The position numbers and the translations under genes were made by a program. Positions 24,390-36,506 of a stretch of DNA of 64,000 bases are shown here, piece by piece (positions within the stretch are counted from its first letter, which is position 1; the number at the start of each line of letters is the position of its first letter). This DNA comes from Neckera pumila (taxonomy: Eukaryota; Streptophyta; Bryopsida; Hypnales; Neckeraceae). Location: assembly GCA_963969595.1 (NCBI GenBank), contig OZ018409.1, positions 15,470,975 to 15,534,974 on the forward strand. The letters are read 5' to 3'. The notes beneath the pieces are model-generated. The model made no database searches and was not told the origin of the DNA. It worked only from the letters and a program-made list of their open reading frames with translations.

Positions 24390-24610
24390 ACGCGGCGGCC
24401 TGCCAAATTGTCTCATGCAGGACAGAGAATCCTTCACTATGTAAGGCAGAAGTGAGAAGTGTAGATGTTCATCCTTGGAATTTTGAGTGGAAAGGGGAGG
24501 TCTTGCACAATGGTTTGACCTCCAATGAGTACTCTGGAGTAAACAAATGATTCACACAGTACCAAAAAGGATGATTTTCATGGTAACCAGCCCCGTCTTC
24601 CAAGGCAAAA
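24390..24610 (-). mobile_element. Family C TTAA element, degraded
   Basis: It matches family C read in reverse: AGAATCCTTCACTATGTAAGG, GTTCATCCTTGGAATTTTG, GTTTGACCTCCAATGAGTAC, AAATGATTCACACAGTAC and GGATGATTTTCATGG. The TTAA termini are lost or changed. Confidence 0.5.
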
Positions 24611-24753
24611 TTGGTACAATTCCGTTGAAATGGTAACATGGACCCTCAAGATCTAAAGGATTAAAATGAAATGATTTACGGAGTAGGGAGGAAGATCTAA
24701 ATGGAAACTCTAGTTCAGCAATGCACAATGGTGTGAATGAAATTCAATTTTCC

Positions 24754-24917
24754 TCTCGAAGAAATTTACATTTGCCTTAACAAAATCTACTTGATCCGTT
24801 TGTTGAGGCAAATGCAAAATCTGCATTGAAAAACACTAAAATTAAAACACAGATTTTGTGTTTGCCTCAACAAACACATCAAGCAGATTTTGTTGAAGCA
24901 AACGCAAATTTCTTCTA
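24754..24917. repeat. Long imperfect hairpin, copy 1
   Basis: The left arm (AGAAATTTACATTTGCC, AACAAAATCTACTTGAT, GTTTGTTGAGGCAAA) is the reverse complement, with scattered mismatches, of the right arm about 55 bp later. The loop is A-rich. Copy 2 is at 26,519-26,674. Confidence 0.75.
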
Positions 24918-25499
24918 GATTTCATATTAATGTGCTTTACTATCTATTGGCACAACAAGATAGTGGTAATTTCTGTATAGCTCAAAGAATACAAGTACCA
25001 AATTAACTTAATGGAATTCAATTTCCAATGAAACATTCAAAGAAACCTCTCCATAAGTTGCTGACATTTTTGAGTGAGGGTAAGTTAATGCAAAATGGAC
25101 CCTACTTTTTGTGACTTTAATTGTTGGTCCCTCTTCTTTGTGGACTAGGCATTCTAATAATAGGGAATTATTTTGCACTCAAAGAGGGATCTTCAAAGAA
25201 TTTCTATACAAGAAAAAATTGTGGATTTTCTTTGCAAGTATTTCATAAATTCTCTCCAAATTCCCTGTGTACAATTAAAATTGGTAGACTTTGTATACAT
25301 CTTACATTTCAATGTTGTTTCCACCTAATATATGGTAGATTTTAGAAGATGCAATTGTTCCATATCAATTGTCAAGGGTATGGTGAGGTTGGACAAATAA
25401 GACTTGTAAGTTATCATACAATCTCCAAACCGGTGAATTCCATTAATTTCACAATAATCTAATTTTTCTAGAGTTTGTACAATTTAGAAATTTAAGAAA

Positions 25500-25565
25500 T
25501 TTTGAAATGTGCAAATCTGAAATGTACAAATTCTGAAATGTACAAATTCTAAAATTCTAAAATGT
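25500..25565. repeat. Short tandem repeat, 15-16 bp unit
   Basis: Three to four units of TCTGAAATGTACAAAT with slight decay. Confidence 0.7.
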
Positions 25566-26518
25566 ATAGATCAATAAGATTAGAAATTCAAAATCTACAG
25601 TTCTGTCAAATTTCAGCTTTTAAAATCTATGAATTGTATTGATTATGTAGGCTAAAATCTACATTAAGCTCAGATTTTGGAGTAATAAATCTACATTTGG
25701 AAATATTAAATTTTACAAATTCAATAGATTCGGCGGTGGAGACATCATTGAAAAATACACAAATTCCCCCCTGAAAAATGCACAAAATTCCCTATCTCAC
25801 ATTACCCTGTAAGAGCTACATTCCCTGTGTACTGGAAAAGAGGCAAAAAAAGCAAATTCTTGGAGGAGATTTTTGTTATAGTGCCTACAAGGAATCTTGA
25901 GAATGTTTCTTGTGATTTATTATTTTATGCAATCTTTCAAAACTAATCTGCTGTGGTTTAGTTTTTTATGCATTCTTGATCAATAAAACAAATTTTAATT
26001 TTAAAAAACAAAAATTCCATTTTTGGTAAATTATCTTTTGTGTTTTTCATTGTGTTACATAATTATTGATTGAAAAATATTGGTGATGAATTTTTTTTCA
26101 GTCTTACTGTGTAAGTATCTAGGAAAAATCTATGTGCACTTTTAGAAAAACACCATGTTACCAAGAAAAATTGTTACACTACAAATAAATTAATGTCAAG
26201 GTGTCACTAATCAAAGATTTACATTGACAATAAATTTCTCTAAATTATAATCCTTGGAATTTTGAGTAAAAAGGGGAGGTCTTGCACAGTGGTTTGACCT
26301 CCAATGAGTAAGCAAATGAATCATACAGGATCAAAAAGGATGATTTCTATGGTGACCAGCCCAGCATTCCAGGGTCAAATTGGTGCAATTCCATTGAAAT
26401 GGTAATATGGACCCTCAAAAAAGGATTAAAATGAAAGGATTTACGGAGTAGGGAAGAGGATTTGAGTGAAAATTCTAATTCAGCAATGTACAATGGTGTG
26501 AATGAAATTCAATTTTAC

Positions 26519-26674
26519 TCTAGAAGAAGTCTATGTTTGCCTCAACAAAATCTACTTGATGTATTTGTTGGGGTAAACGCAAAATCTACATTGAAAAACA
26601 CTAAAAAATGCGTTTGCCTCAACAAACACATGCATCAAGTAGATTCTGTTGAAGCAAATGCAGATTTCTTCTAG
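26519..26674. repeat. Long imperfect hairpin, copy 2
   Basis: Same arrangement as at 24,754-24,917: GTTTGCCTCAACAAAATCTA, CTTGATG and TTTGTTGGGG pair with AACAAACACATGCATCAAG and AGATTCTGTTGAAGCAAA. Confidence 0.75.
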
Positions 26675-27475
26675 ATTTCATATTGATGTGCTTCACTATC
26701 TGTCGGCACTATAAGGTAGTGATAATGTCCACATGGCTCAAGGAATACAAGTACCAAATTAACTTAATGGAATTCAATTTCACATTTTTACTCAAAATTG
26801 AATTCTAATGAAACATTCAAAGAAACCTCTCCACAAGTTACTGACTTTTCTGAGTGAAGGTAAGTTAATGCAAAATGAACCCCACTTTTTGTGACTTTAA
26901 TTGTTGGTCCCTCTTCTCTATGGATTAGGCATTCTAAATTACACTAAATTACATCACAAAAATTGCTTACACAAGAATTATTAACACTACAATGGAAAGT
27001 ATTCCTCCTTACTTTGCAATAAGGTAGCTTGCTCTAAAAGCGACCTTTATCTAGGAATGAGTGACATGTTGCCTGAAGTATCTTTTAAAATTTGACCCTT
27101 TCAAATTTATCTTTCAAAATTAACTTGCTATTAAATTTATTATTTTATACAATCTTTCAAAACTAATCTACAAAGGTTTATTTTCTCATGCAATCTTAAT
27201 CAACAAACCAAATTTAAACTTAAAAAAATAAAAATTCCATGTTTGGTATATTATTTTTTTTGTTTTTCATTGTGTTTCATAATAAATGATTGAAACTAAT
27301 TGATAATGAATTTTTCTAGTTTTATTGTGTAAATATTCAAAAAAAATCTATATGTACTTTTAGAAAAACACCATGTTATCATGAAAAAATTTTATACTTT
27401 TAAATAATTTAATGTCAAGGTGTCACTAATCAAAAATTTGTATTGACAATAAATTTTTCTAAACTATTATTAGAT

Positions 27476-28425
27476 TTTGGCAAACCAATTGCACCATCAT
27501 GCTGAAAAGTACTAAAGTAGTTGTACTACCAAAGGGTCAATTAGTAAAACAAAAGTATTATTTAGAAACATCTATTTAATAATATTTGGAAAGGCAACAC
27601 TTTAACATTGAATTACTTGTAGTATAACTTTTTTTTGAATAAAGTGGTGTTTTTCTAAAAAAGAAATGTACACATTGATGTTTCTTAATATTTTTACAAT
27701 AAAATTTAAAAAATCAACACTAATATTTTTAAATTATCATCATATACAACAATAAAAGATACAAAAAATAATTTATAAAAAATAGAATTTTTGTTTTTTG
27801 AAATTGAAATTTGGTGTGTTGATCAAGATTGCATAAAATAATAATTTTAATAGGTTAGTTTTGAAAGATAGGTCTAAAAAAGTCCTTTTAAAAGATATTA
27901 TTACAAGTCAAAATTGGGATTGCCTTACTTTCAAATAAAGGACACTTAGTACATTTTAATAAAATTGCAAAGAAAGCACTTTACTTTTGAGTTTTAGTAC
28001 TTGAAACATTAGTTTTATTAAATTGATGGTAATCCATTGCTTGACACTTTTCAAGATGAGCAGCCTTGAAATGTAACTTTATACTTGTCCTAGATTTTAG
28101 ATCTTTGTATAAAAATCCATTACAAATTTTGATATTACAATTGACGAGTTTAACAAAATTTGCAATTTTTCTTTAATGTAGAGTTTGGAATCAAAATTTT
28201 CATCATATTACCAAATGTTAGAAAAGCCACAGCTCAACCCCTAAAGGACAAAAAGGTTTGAGACTTTGAGTAAATCCATACAAACTAAGTCATTTTTGAA
28301 TGGATGAAAGTGAAATCTAACCAAAGATGCATGCTTGTATAAGCTTGTGAAAACATTAAAAAAATATTGATCAAATTCCTGAACCAAATGTTATAGGGCT
28401 TGAAAGTTTAGGGGAAACTTGACAT
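27476..28425. other. Intergenic DNA with inverted repeat fragments
   Basis: It holds inverted fragments of the preceding duplication. At 28,233 a mutated element start (TCAACCCCTAAAGGACA) occurs, possibly closed by GTTTAGGGGAAA at about 28,416, which would make a very short TTAA-type element. No gene. Confidence 0.35.
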
Positions 28426-28808
28426 TAGAGAAAAAATCAAACCTTCGGAGGGCTGCTCCACGGACCCCTTTAGTACCCTGAAATTTGGTTTAAAGGGGCT
28501 GAAAAATAGTTTGTCCCCTGTTTCCGTGTAGCTGAAATTGCTGTAATAGTGGCACAAGAATCTAGATTTTTGAATAAAAAATTATCAAAAATTAAAAAAC
28601 AATAAAAATAATAATCTTAAAAAGATACTTATAAAAAAAAAATTTAAAAATTAAAAGAAAAAAATCCTACAAAACCTGACTGCTTAGGCAAGCAGTCATT
28701 ACACTCTGACAGCTCACTAAGGGCACTTTTCCAAATTGACATGCCATGCTTGAAATAGCATGGCATGTCAATTTGGAATGGCCCTACCAAGGGCTGATTT
28801 TTTCTCTA
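28426..28808. mobile_element. TAGAG-ended foldback element, copy 2
   Basis: The ends TAGAGAAAAAATCA and TGATTTTTTCTCTA are inverted and continue as CCTTCGGAGGGC against CCCTTGGTAGGGC. The flanks share TTGACA with a one-base shift, so the duplication is not exact. The interior follows copy 1 at 18,257-18,627. hAT-like by end sequence only. Confidence 0.7.
28731..28776. repeat. Perfect 19-bp hairpin
   Basis: CCAAATTGACATGCCATGC pairs exactly with its complement after an 8-base loop, near the right end of the foldback element. The matching place in copy 1 (about 18,551-18,598) is an eroded version. A second hairpin, GACTGCTTAGGCAAGCAGTC, sits at about 28,678. Confidence 0.9.
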
Positions 28809-28863
28809 TTGACAATGTGCTAATTGAGAGGGCATGTAATCAAGTGAGTTGTGGTTTTTTCCA

Positions 28864-29786
28864 TTAATCCCTAAAGGACCAAGGCCTTTTTTCTGTCAAA
28901 AAACACTCAAAATTGCCATTTCTGTAGCAAAGAGTAAAAAAAATTGAATTTTTTTTTTTCCACATCTAACTATAGGATCTTATATCTAACTAATATGACA
29001 ATGTGTGGAAAAAATTTCAGAATTTTTGACCACAGATTGCAAGATATCTGCGTTTAAAGTAAAAAAAAATAAGTTTTTCAACACATTGTGTGACTAGATT
29101 TTATGACTTTGAACATTTTTAACTTTAATTTTTTGCACTATAGAGTTTTGAGCTTTTAATCTTTATAGTGGAGAATTGAGTTGAGAATCTAGGGAAAAAA
29201 AATCCAAGAAAACTTAATTTTCATTATTAAGACAATTGTTAAGTAGAAGTGGGTACAAGATAGAAGGAAAATCTAAAATATTAATATCTTTTATATAGAA
29301 TTAAAAAACACTAATTATAATGATGAGGTTGTTCTAGCAAAAAAACTAGACCTTGTGGAATTTTTTTTTTGAGAAATTATAAAACTTGCATTCAGAAATG
29401 AATCCTTCAAGTTATTATTTTTAGGAAGATGCTCTAAGTGCCCCCAAAACAAGATTGTCCATACCTTTCTCATAACAAATCCAAATGAAATGAATCAAAG
29501 CTTTCCAGATAGATAAAAATATAAACTATAAGAAAAAAAAACTAGAAAAAATTAGAAAAATAAAATACAAATTTTTTTTGCTGCCCCACGTCCCATATTT
29601 TGAGCTTATTCGGGCATAACTTTTTTTTCCAAGCACCGATTGAAAAAAAATTATATTCCCATGAAGCTTAGCAGTTTTTTAATCTTCAAAAAAAGTTTCA
29701 AAAAAACACAACAAAAATTTAGCCCGTAGGTACCTGCCCGAAATCCCATTTGTCCCCCGAAGGGACAATGGTCCTTTAGGGGTAAA
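28864..29786 (-). mobile_element. Family A TTAA element, copy 5
   Basis: Reverse orientation, from TTAATCCCTAAAGGACC to GGTCCTTTAGGGGTAAA, about 922 bp. The palindrome GTCCCCCGAAGGGAC lies at 29,752-29,766, at the 5' end of the element as in other copies. The words ATCTGCGTTTAAAG (about 29,050) and GCACCGATTG are present. Confidence 0.8.
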
Positions 29787-30789
29787 TTGAATGTTTTGTA
29801 TGATGTAGGAATTTAATAAAGGTATTTTAAAGTAAGTTCTAAACATATATTTTTTCATTAAGTTTTCTTCAAAATATATCTTGCAATCTATAATGTCTAG
29901 ATAGTCTTTTCTTCCAATGTTACAATGGGTATTCTATAAGGTTCCAAGAAGGTTCTGCAAGGTATTCCACTAAAGTCTGCAAGTTTTTTTTTTCCCCCAG
30001 AATGCTTTATTATAGTGCATACTATAGTCTACAAGTTTATTTTGCAAAACTAGTGCAAATCAAGCATTCTATGCACTTCACAGCATGATGGGACTTTGTA
30101 TATTCAAGTGCATAACTTTCTAATCTTGCAATGTATGTTTTCAAATGGGTTGAATTTTTTCCTACAAATTCCTACAAAAGTCTAATACAAATTAAAATTG
30201 TTGAAAGTTTGAAAAATGATTTTATTTTTCAACTATGCTCAATGCACTAGAAAGTGATAATTTTGGATAATTGGAGAAAAATTGCCAAAGAACTTTAGGT
30301 GTTAAAGGTTCAAAAGAGTATATCAATAGTATTGTATTTGGCTATCAAAGACAACAAAAAGTAATAATGTGAAAAGATGCTAAAAGTTTAGGAATTTTGT
30401 TTTAAATTTTTTAATGAAAAAACAAGGATTTTGAAGAAATGTTTTATTTTAAGCATTTGCCTAATTTGGTTTTTTAACTTTAATGAAATACGTGGTATGA
30501 AATGGGTATAATAGTATTGTATTAATCCATAGTTCAGAAAGTTATGTATTGGATAAACTGTTTCATCCAACCATTTTAGTGCTATTATTGTGGGTCCCAC
30601 ATATTTTATATCTTGCTTTGACTATTTATTTGAAAGTAGTAACAATTTTTTTATATATCAGTGACCAAATAAATAAGACTTTAAACCAAGTCCATTTTAT
30701 TTTAAACAAGTCAAAGATAACACTTCCTGTTCAAATTTATAGGAAAAAAACCAAGCAAACTAATTAGCTTTGCTTTGGCCTACATTAAT
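29787..30789. other. Intergenic DNA, nothing recognised
   Basis: AT-rich; the opposed short frames at 30,388-30,767 have no motif. Confidence 0.4.
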
Positions 30790-31179
30790 TAAGGTAGTGT
30801 ACTCTAAAAGTGACCATTCTAGGGCTAATTTGCCTTTTCATGAATTTTTGTGAATGGAAAAAGTTTTAACTCATTTTTCAGAGAGAAAAATAGATGCACA
30901 ATATAATACAGTTGGTGTTGCATTTTTCCATGCATTATTGATTTACTTATGAATTTTCAAAGATTTGTGTCATAGGCACCTATTTATGGATGTAGGTACC
31001 TCAAAATCCATCCACTTATAACTTGTAAAGAAATGTGAGGAAACTAAGGAGAAATAATAAGATTTTCTCTATTCACTCAGTGGCTAAAGAGGTTCATTTT
31101 AAGAACCACCTCGTATCCATTCAATAGTTAATTATAGGAGCGGTTTGAAGAAGAAATCACTTAATAATAGACTACCTTA
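30790..31179. mobile_element. AAGGTAG-ended foldback element, copy 1
   Basis: The left end TAAGGTAGTGTACTCTAAAAG and the reverse complement of the right end TAAGGTAGTCTATTATTAAG form terminal inverted repeats. Related ends occur at about 27,016, at 31,602-31,628 (GGTCACAATTAGGTGCGG) and in the insertion at 46,315-46,455. Non-coding. Class uncertain; the TWA-containing ends would also suit a Harbinger-like element. Confidence 0.55.
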
Positions 31180-32684
31180 CACCAAAAATGCAGTACATAT
31201 TTGACTTCATCAATTAAACTTTTTTTGTACATGTGCGTAGTTGTTTTGACATTGATGTAAGAAAATTATGTGCATGTGTATGATTGGCTTGACATGGATG
31301 GGCCATGTGCAAGATGGAGTATAGTAGACTATCTTTTTGTAACTACATACCTACACCTAAATGCGGCCAAATAAGCAATTGAAAACTATTCCTATCATGG
31401 AAATTGCCTCCTTTCTATGTAGAAGTTGTTGGAAATCTAAAAAAGACAGTAATAGATTTTCGAGACATTGTATGAATAAACTATAAATTTTCAAAGTGCT
31501 GCTATTAAGTATACCTAAAACTGACCCTAAATTCTTATAAACTATAAAGGTTGAATTGACATTTTTAGACAAGAATCTAGAAGGGTTGGTTTTAAAAATG
31601 GGTCACAATTAGGTGCGGTTGCCCTATATATAAAAACTAAACTTGCCTTGAATTTGCGCCATTGTACACATACTAAGGCTTGATTTTCATCGACATCAAT
31701 TTACATGCACTGGCTGAGTACACTGCAGCTTTGCATTTGGTCGCTCAAACATGGTCGCCTATATGGATCATGCAGGGAACTTGAAGTAGTGGTACATTGT
31801 ACCCCAATACTCATACCCATTTTTTGGCATGAACTTGTGCTCTTCAAATGAGATACAAAGGCAGCTTGTCTTGTCTATGATATTAAACGAAATGAAATTA
31901 AACTATGCCAAGTGTCCACGGATGACACACAAAATTACCCAGCGACACATTTGGAGAGTTTGGCCGGGACTTTGGCGACAACAACGAGGTTGCAAATTCC
32001 ATCCGTAGGTGGTGCAAAAGTCGATAGACTTGATCATTTGGAGACATGGTATTCTTTGATTATTGAAGGCTGAGCTAGCGGCTAGCTGGTGGGAAAATTG
32101 GAGACACACTCAGCTTCAGTTGTTGGAAGTGTCCGGGTTCAGATGCAATTTTGATGTACTTATAATCAGTACTCACTTGAGGTGCAATTGAAAATTCAAG
32201 TTCATAGGGACAAAAAGGACATAGGGACTTTGGCAAACAAATTTAAGCCGTAGAACCACCCATAACTAACCAAATAAGCAATTCCGGCAAGATCTAGAGT
32301 AGTGCAAGGCAAAACAAATATTTTAAGAGGAGTATCTATAGAGATGACGGAGATTGCAAAAAAATTGGTAATTTTATTGCTTGAACAACAATTACTATGA
32401 ATTTTTAGAGCCAAAAGTTGGCCTTGACCTATGTCCAATGTATAGAGTCTTTCAATTCCAATCATTTAAGAAACTACTTCTTGTTCACTTTGGCACTCCA
32501 AACCAAGCATATGTGTCGAGACAAGAATGGTGGAATTGATGGTTGGAAACCAAGACTTTATCTTTAGAAATGAGTGCTAGCCTCTCTTGCATTTAAGAAA
32601 CCCTATTGAATGACAATAGGGTGGTTGTTGGTAATGGAGGGCTCTACCTTATTGTTGAGGTAGGATCCACTAATTTCAAGCTTG
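31180..32684. other. Intergenic DNA with MITE fragments
   Basis: AAGGTAG-type ends occur at about 31,325 and 31,602-31,628. The segment 31,680-32,470 is slightly GC-richer with short minus-strand frames but no recognised product. Confidence 0.35.
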
Positions 32685-34557
32685 CAGTACATGAAAGCCT
32701 GCTTTGCCATGACCTTTATTCCATCAAAGAACACTCAAAATTGCCATTTTTATATTGCAAAGACAAAAAATGGTGAAAATTGATTTTTATTTTACTTGTT
32801 TTGCATATATAACTATAGGATCTTGCACTAAACTAGTGTAAGAATGTGTGGAAGAAATATCTTGCACTAGGCTAGTGCAAGAAACTTTGGCCACATATAT
32901 TGCAAGATATTTGCATTTAACCCCTAAAGAACCAATGAAACAAAGTTTTTTTTGACAACATAGAAATTTTGGACAACTCACTAAAATCGGAATTTTCATC
33001 ATTTTTCTTTAAAATTTTCACAAAAACATGTGGACAAGGGATAGCTTTAAGGCGCAACAACTTTCGTAAATTTTCACTATATTACTAAATTATGGTTAAA
33101 AAATTGTTGTGTAATTTGTAGTTTCTTTTAGAGCCTGAGCAGTTTAGGCTAGGAAACTCAAAAAATTCACTTCTATGTAGGCATAGAAAGTGTTGAATCA
33201 TTCCATTTTGATAAATGAGATGAAAGTTATGAGGAATTTTAATTTGTAGGCAATTGTAGAATTGTTCTCTAAAACAAACTTTGAAGTCATTTATTCAACT
33301 CAATTTTCAATATTCTTAGAAAAAAATAAAATCATTAGTGAGGATGTAGATTGTTTATTATAGCATAACAACCATCGGGATTGGCATTTTTCAATTCTAT
33401 ACCTAAATTCTTAACAATTTCATGTTATAAATCATATTCTACTACATTCAACTTACTATTATTTTCAAGCATGAATATGTAATATTTTTTGTTGAAATGT
33501 TTTATATATATTCAAAAATGATTTGTTTAATATATTATGGAGAATTACAAAATGTAGAATCTACACATTTTTGGGTAAAAAATATGAAAGATGAAATCTA
33601 ATCATTTATGGAGAATTGAAAAATACTTCTTTTTGAAATCCAAGTATCATGATCTTGTAATTGGTAAAGTGTTTAATTACAAAGTTTTAGGAAGGTATAT
33701 TCTAACAAACTAACTAAAAGATATTATGTTGAGATTTGTTAAGAAATAAATACAGATGAAAATTTTAGCCTGGCTTTAGAGACTAGAATTTTAAAGCAGT
33801 TTTGAGCCTCTAAACATGAAAGAACCTTAGGGGTTAAATTGAAGTAAATAAGATATTTTGCACGTTGTATACTTAATACTTTTTAATTTAATACTGTCCA
33901 CTTTTTAATGTTTTTTTTTGCATTGCAGAGTTTGAAGTTAAATATTTTATCATGGAAACTTGAATTTAGAATCTAGGAAAAAAATAAAAGAAGAAAGATT
34001 TAATTTCCATTCTTAAAAAATATTATTAAGTAGAAGTAGATATGAGTAGAAGGAAAAACTAAATTGTTAATATCTCTAAGATGGAATGGAAATACATTAA
34101 TTCCAATGGCAAGATTGTTCTCAAAAGCAAACTAAAATCTATGGGACTTTTTTTGAAAAATTGTAAGAATTGAGTTCAAAAGCCTATCCAACATGTTAAT
34201 TTTTCAAGAAGATTCTATAATTGACCGGAAAACAAGATGCTCCATAACTTTCACATCACTAATCCAAATCAAATGAATCATAGCGACCATGTAGTCAAAA
34301 AATATGATCTACAAAAAAGAAATTCTTAAATTTTTTATTTCGAGTTTGTATTAGATTTCTTTTGCTACCTGGTGAGGTGAAAATTGTGTTTACTTAGCTC
34401 TCAAGTATTGATTAAAATAAAAATTATATTCCTAGAAAGATAGTATATTTTTCTATCTTAAAAACAAGTTTAAGAAAATCTCAACAAAATTTGAGGCCAT
34501 AGGAACCTACTTAAAATTCATTTTGTCCCCTAGGAACTTTGGTCCTTTAGGGGTTAA
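32685..34557 (-). mobile_element. Family A TTAA element, copy 6, split by a family B copy
   Basis: The outer parts (32,685-32,920 and 33,834-34,557) read as one reverse-oriented family A copy of about 950 bp once the inner element is removed. The right end TTGTCCCCTAGGAACTTTGG then CTTTAGGGGTTAA is intact (TTAA 34,554-34,557). The left TTAA end is eroded, so the start is approximate. Confidence 0.75.
32917..33837 (+). mobile_element. Family B TTAA element nested in family A
   Basis: It runs from TTAACCCCTAAAGAACC to GAACCTTAGGGGTTAA, about 920 bp, with TTAA on both sides (32,917-32,920 and 33,834-33,837). The flanking family A sequence, ATTTGCATTTAA on the left and TTAAATTGAAGT on the right, corresponds to the unbroken GCGTTTAAAGT at 29,053 in copy 5. 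The host copy is thus a natural empty-site comparison for a TTAA insertion. No ORF. Confidence 0.85.
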
Positions 34558-35553
34558 TAAATTTTGATAAAAGATTAATACTGCTTGCATAATGTTCAAC
34601 TACAGGCATTGAATTAGGGTACGGATTTAGAATATCCACTAGTTAAAGTTTGACCACTTATAGTTTTTGTATGTATCATCCAAATGCTAGGTAGTTATAG
34701 TTGAAACTTGTTTATGTCTTATGAGTGATAAAAAAAACAAATCTCAAATGGCATAGAATCATAGTTGTCAAAGAAGACACTTCAGTCCATACTCATAATT
34801 CTTTTGATCTATGTCAATCTTTTGAGCAACCAATACATTCAAATTTTTAAAGTTTAGGATTCCATAATCAAGCTTAGCATTTTGTCCGATGACCTTCTTA
34901 AGTCTCTTGGCTTTAGAATACTAGTTTGCTATTTTGATTTATCCTATTATTTAGGCAAAATACTACTACCACTAACAGTTTAGAAAATCATGCCGTTTCT
35001 AATATATCCACCAAATAATTTTATTTTTTCAAACTAAATACTAAAGAGGTTTCAAATTTGCCAAATCCTATCCCAAAAAATCTATATTGCAAGGAAGATA
35101 TAGATTTGCTAAGCACTAATTTGATTTTGTAGATGTTTGAACATTAAAAGAGAAATGTTATCATATTTGAATCTACATATTTTGAAATATATTAGGAGAT
35201 AAATCATGTATCTTCAATGTTAATTTAGCTATCTAAAGGGGTTGCACATCTCCAAGTTCGGACCAAGTAAGTTTGGACCATAAAAGTTCAGATTGTAAAA
35301 TGATAACCAGTGGTACTAAGCAAAATAATACTTGATTTATCGTCATGAAATGATACTAATGATGATATCACCTCTAGTGTCACAAAAATTACAATTTGAA
35401 CAATTTTAAAAAGAATTCAAATAGAAGAAAAAGTAAATTTTTGGAGCTACTATTTTCTCAGTTAAGGTTAAAAACATTTAAAATCAAGAATTATGTGAAA
35501 ATTCAATTTTTGACTCTCAAAATGCCCATAGAGCTTACAATGTCCTTTAAGGG
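34558..35553. other. Intergenic DNA ending in a solo TTAA-element end
   Basis: The last 60 bp (CATAGAGCTTACAATG, then TCCTTTAAGGGTTAA) read in reverse resemble the 5' end of family B. No partner end was found. No gene. Confidence 0.4.
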
Positions 35554-36483
35554 TTAACTCCTAAAGTCCCATTGTTCCTTTGGGGGACAAAATGGATTTT
35601 GGACAGGCTCCTACACTCTCAACATTTGTCATAATTTTTTGAATTTTATTGGAAAGATAGAGAATCACATTAGCTTTCAAAAATGTAATTTTTATTTTAA
35701 TTGGTGCATGGTAGCAAAAGTTATGGCAGAAAAATTCCAAATTTTAGTTCGGCGGGCAGAAGAAAACCCTCACAAAAACTTTAAATTAAAAATTTTAAAA
35801 ATTCGTTTCATGTAGATTTTATTTTCATTTACATAGGAAGCTTTGATTCATTCCATTTGGATTTGTTATGCAAAAGTTATGGACAATCTTATTTTTCAAG
35901 CAATTAGAGCATCTTTTTGAAAAAATAACTTGTAGGATTCATATCTAGACTCCATTTTGACAATTTTAAAAAAAAAAAGTTTCACAAGGTTAAGATTTCT
36001 TGCTAGAACAATCTCACCATTGAGGTAAGTATATTTCAACCCTATCTAGGAGCTATTAATGATTTAATTTTTCCTTCAATCTTGGATCTACTTCTACTTA
36101 ACAATTTTTTAATGAGTGAAAACTAAGTTTTTCTTTTTCGAATTTTTTTTCCTAGATTCTCAACTCAATTCTTCATCATATAAAATTAGAAATTGGAAAT
36201 CATTAGAGCAAAAAATTTGAGTTAAGAAGGTTTAAAGCCAAAAAATGTAGTTGAGCAAGGTGCAAAAAAACTTAATTCCTTCACTTTAAATGCAAATATC
36301 TTGCAATCTACACGGTCAAAGTTTTTAAAATTTCTTCCACACATTCTTACACTAGTGTAGTACAAGATCCTATGGTTAAATATGCAAAAAACATATATCA
36401 AATTCTTTTTTGCTTTTTGCTATAAAAATGACAATTTTGAGTGGATTTTGATGGAAAAAGGACCTTGGGACTTTAGGGATTAA
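35554..36483 (+). mobile_element. Family A TTAA element, copy 7 (930 bp)
   Basis: From TTAACTCCTAAAGTCCC to GGGACTTTAGGGATTAA. The subterminal palindrome ATTGTTCCTTTGGGGGACAA is at about 35,571. The words ATTGGTGCATGGTAGCAAAAG and CACTTTAAATGCAAATATC are present. No ORF. Confidence 0.8.
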
Positions 36484-36506
36484 TCACTTAAACATTTGAC
36501 AATTAT

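Larger units (their letters stand above)
24470..27475. repeat. Diverged tandem duplication (about 1.78 kb apart)
   Basis: The block at 24,470-25,155 recurs at 26,249-26,939, and the block at 25,905-26,245 recurs at 27,120-27,475. Copy 1 carries about 750 bp between its two blocks that copy 2 lacks. Parts of the second block occur again inverted at about 27,600-27,700 and 27,780-27,880. Confidence 0.7.
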
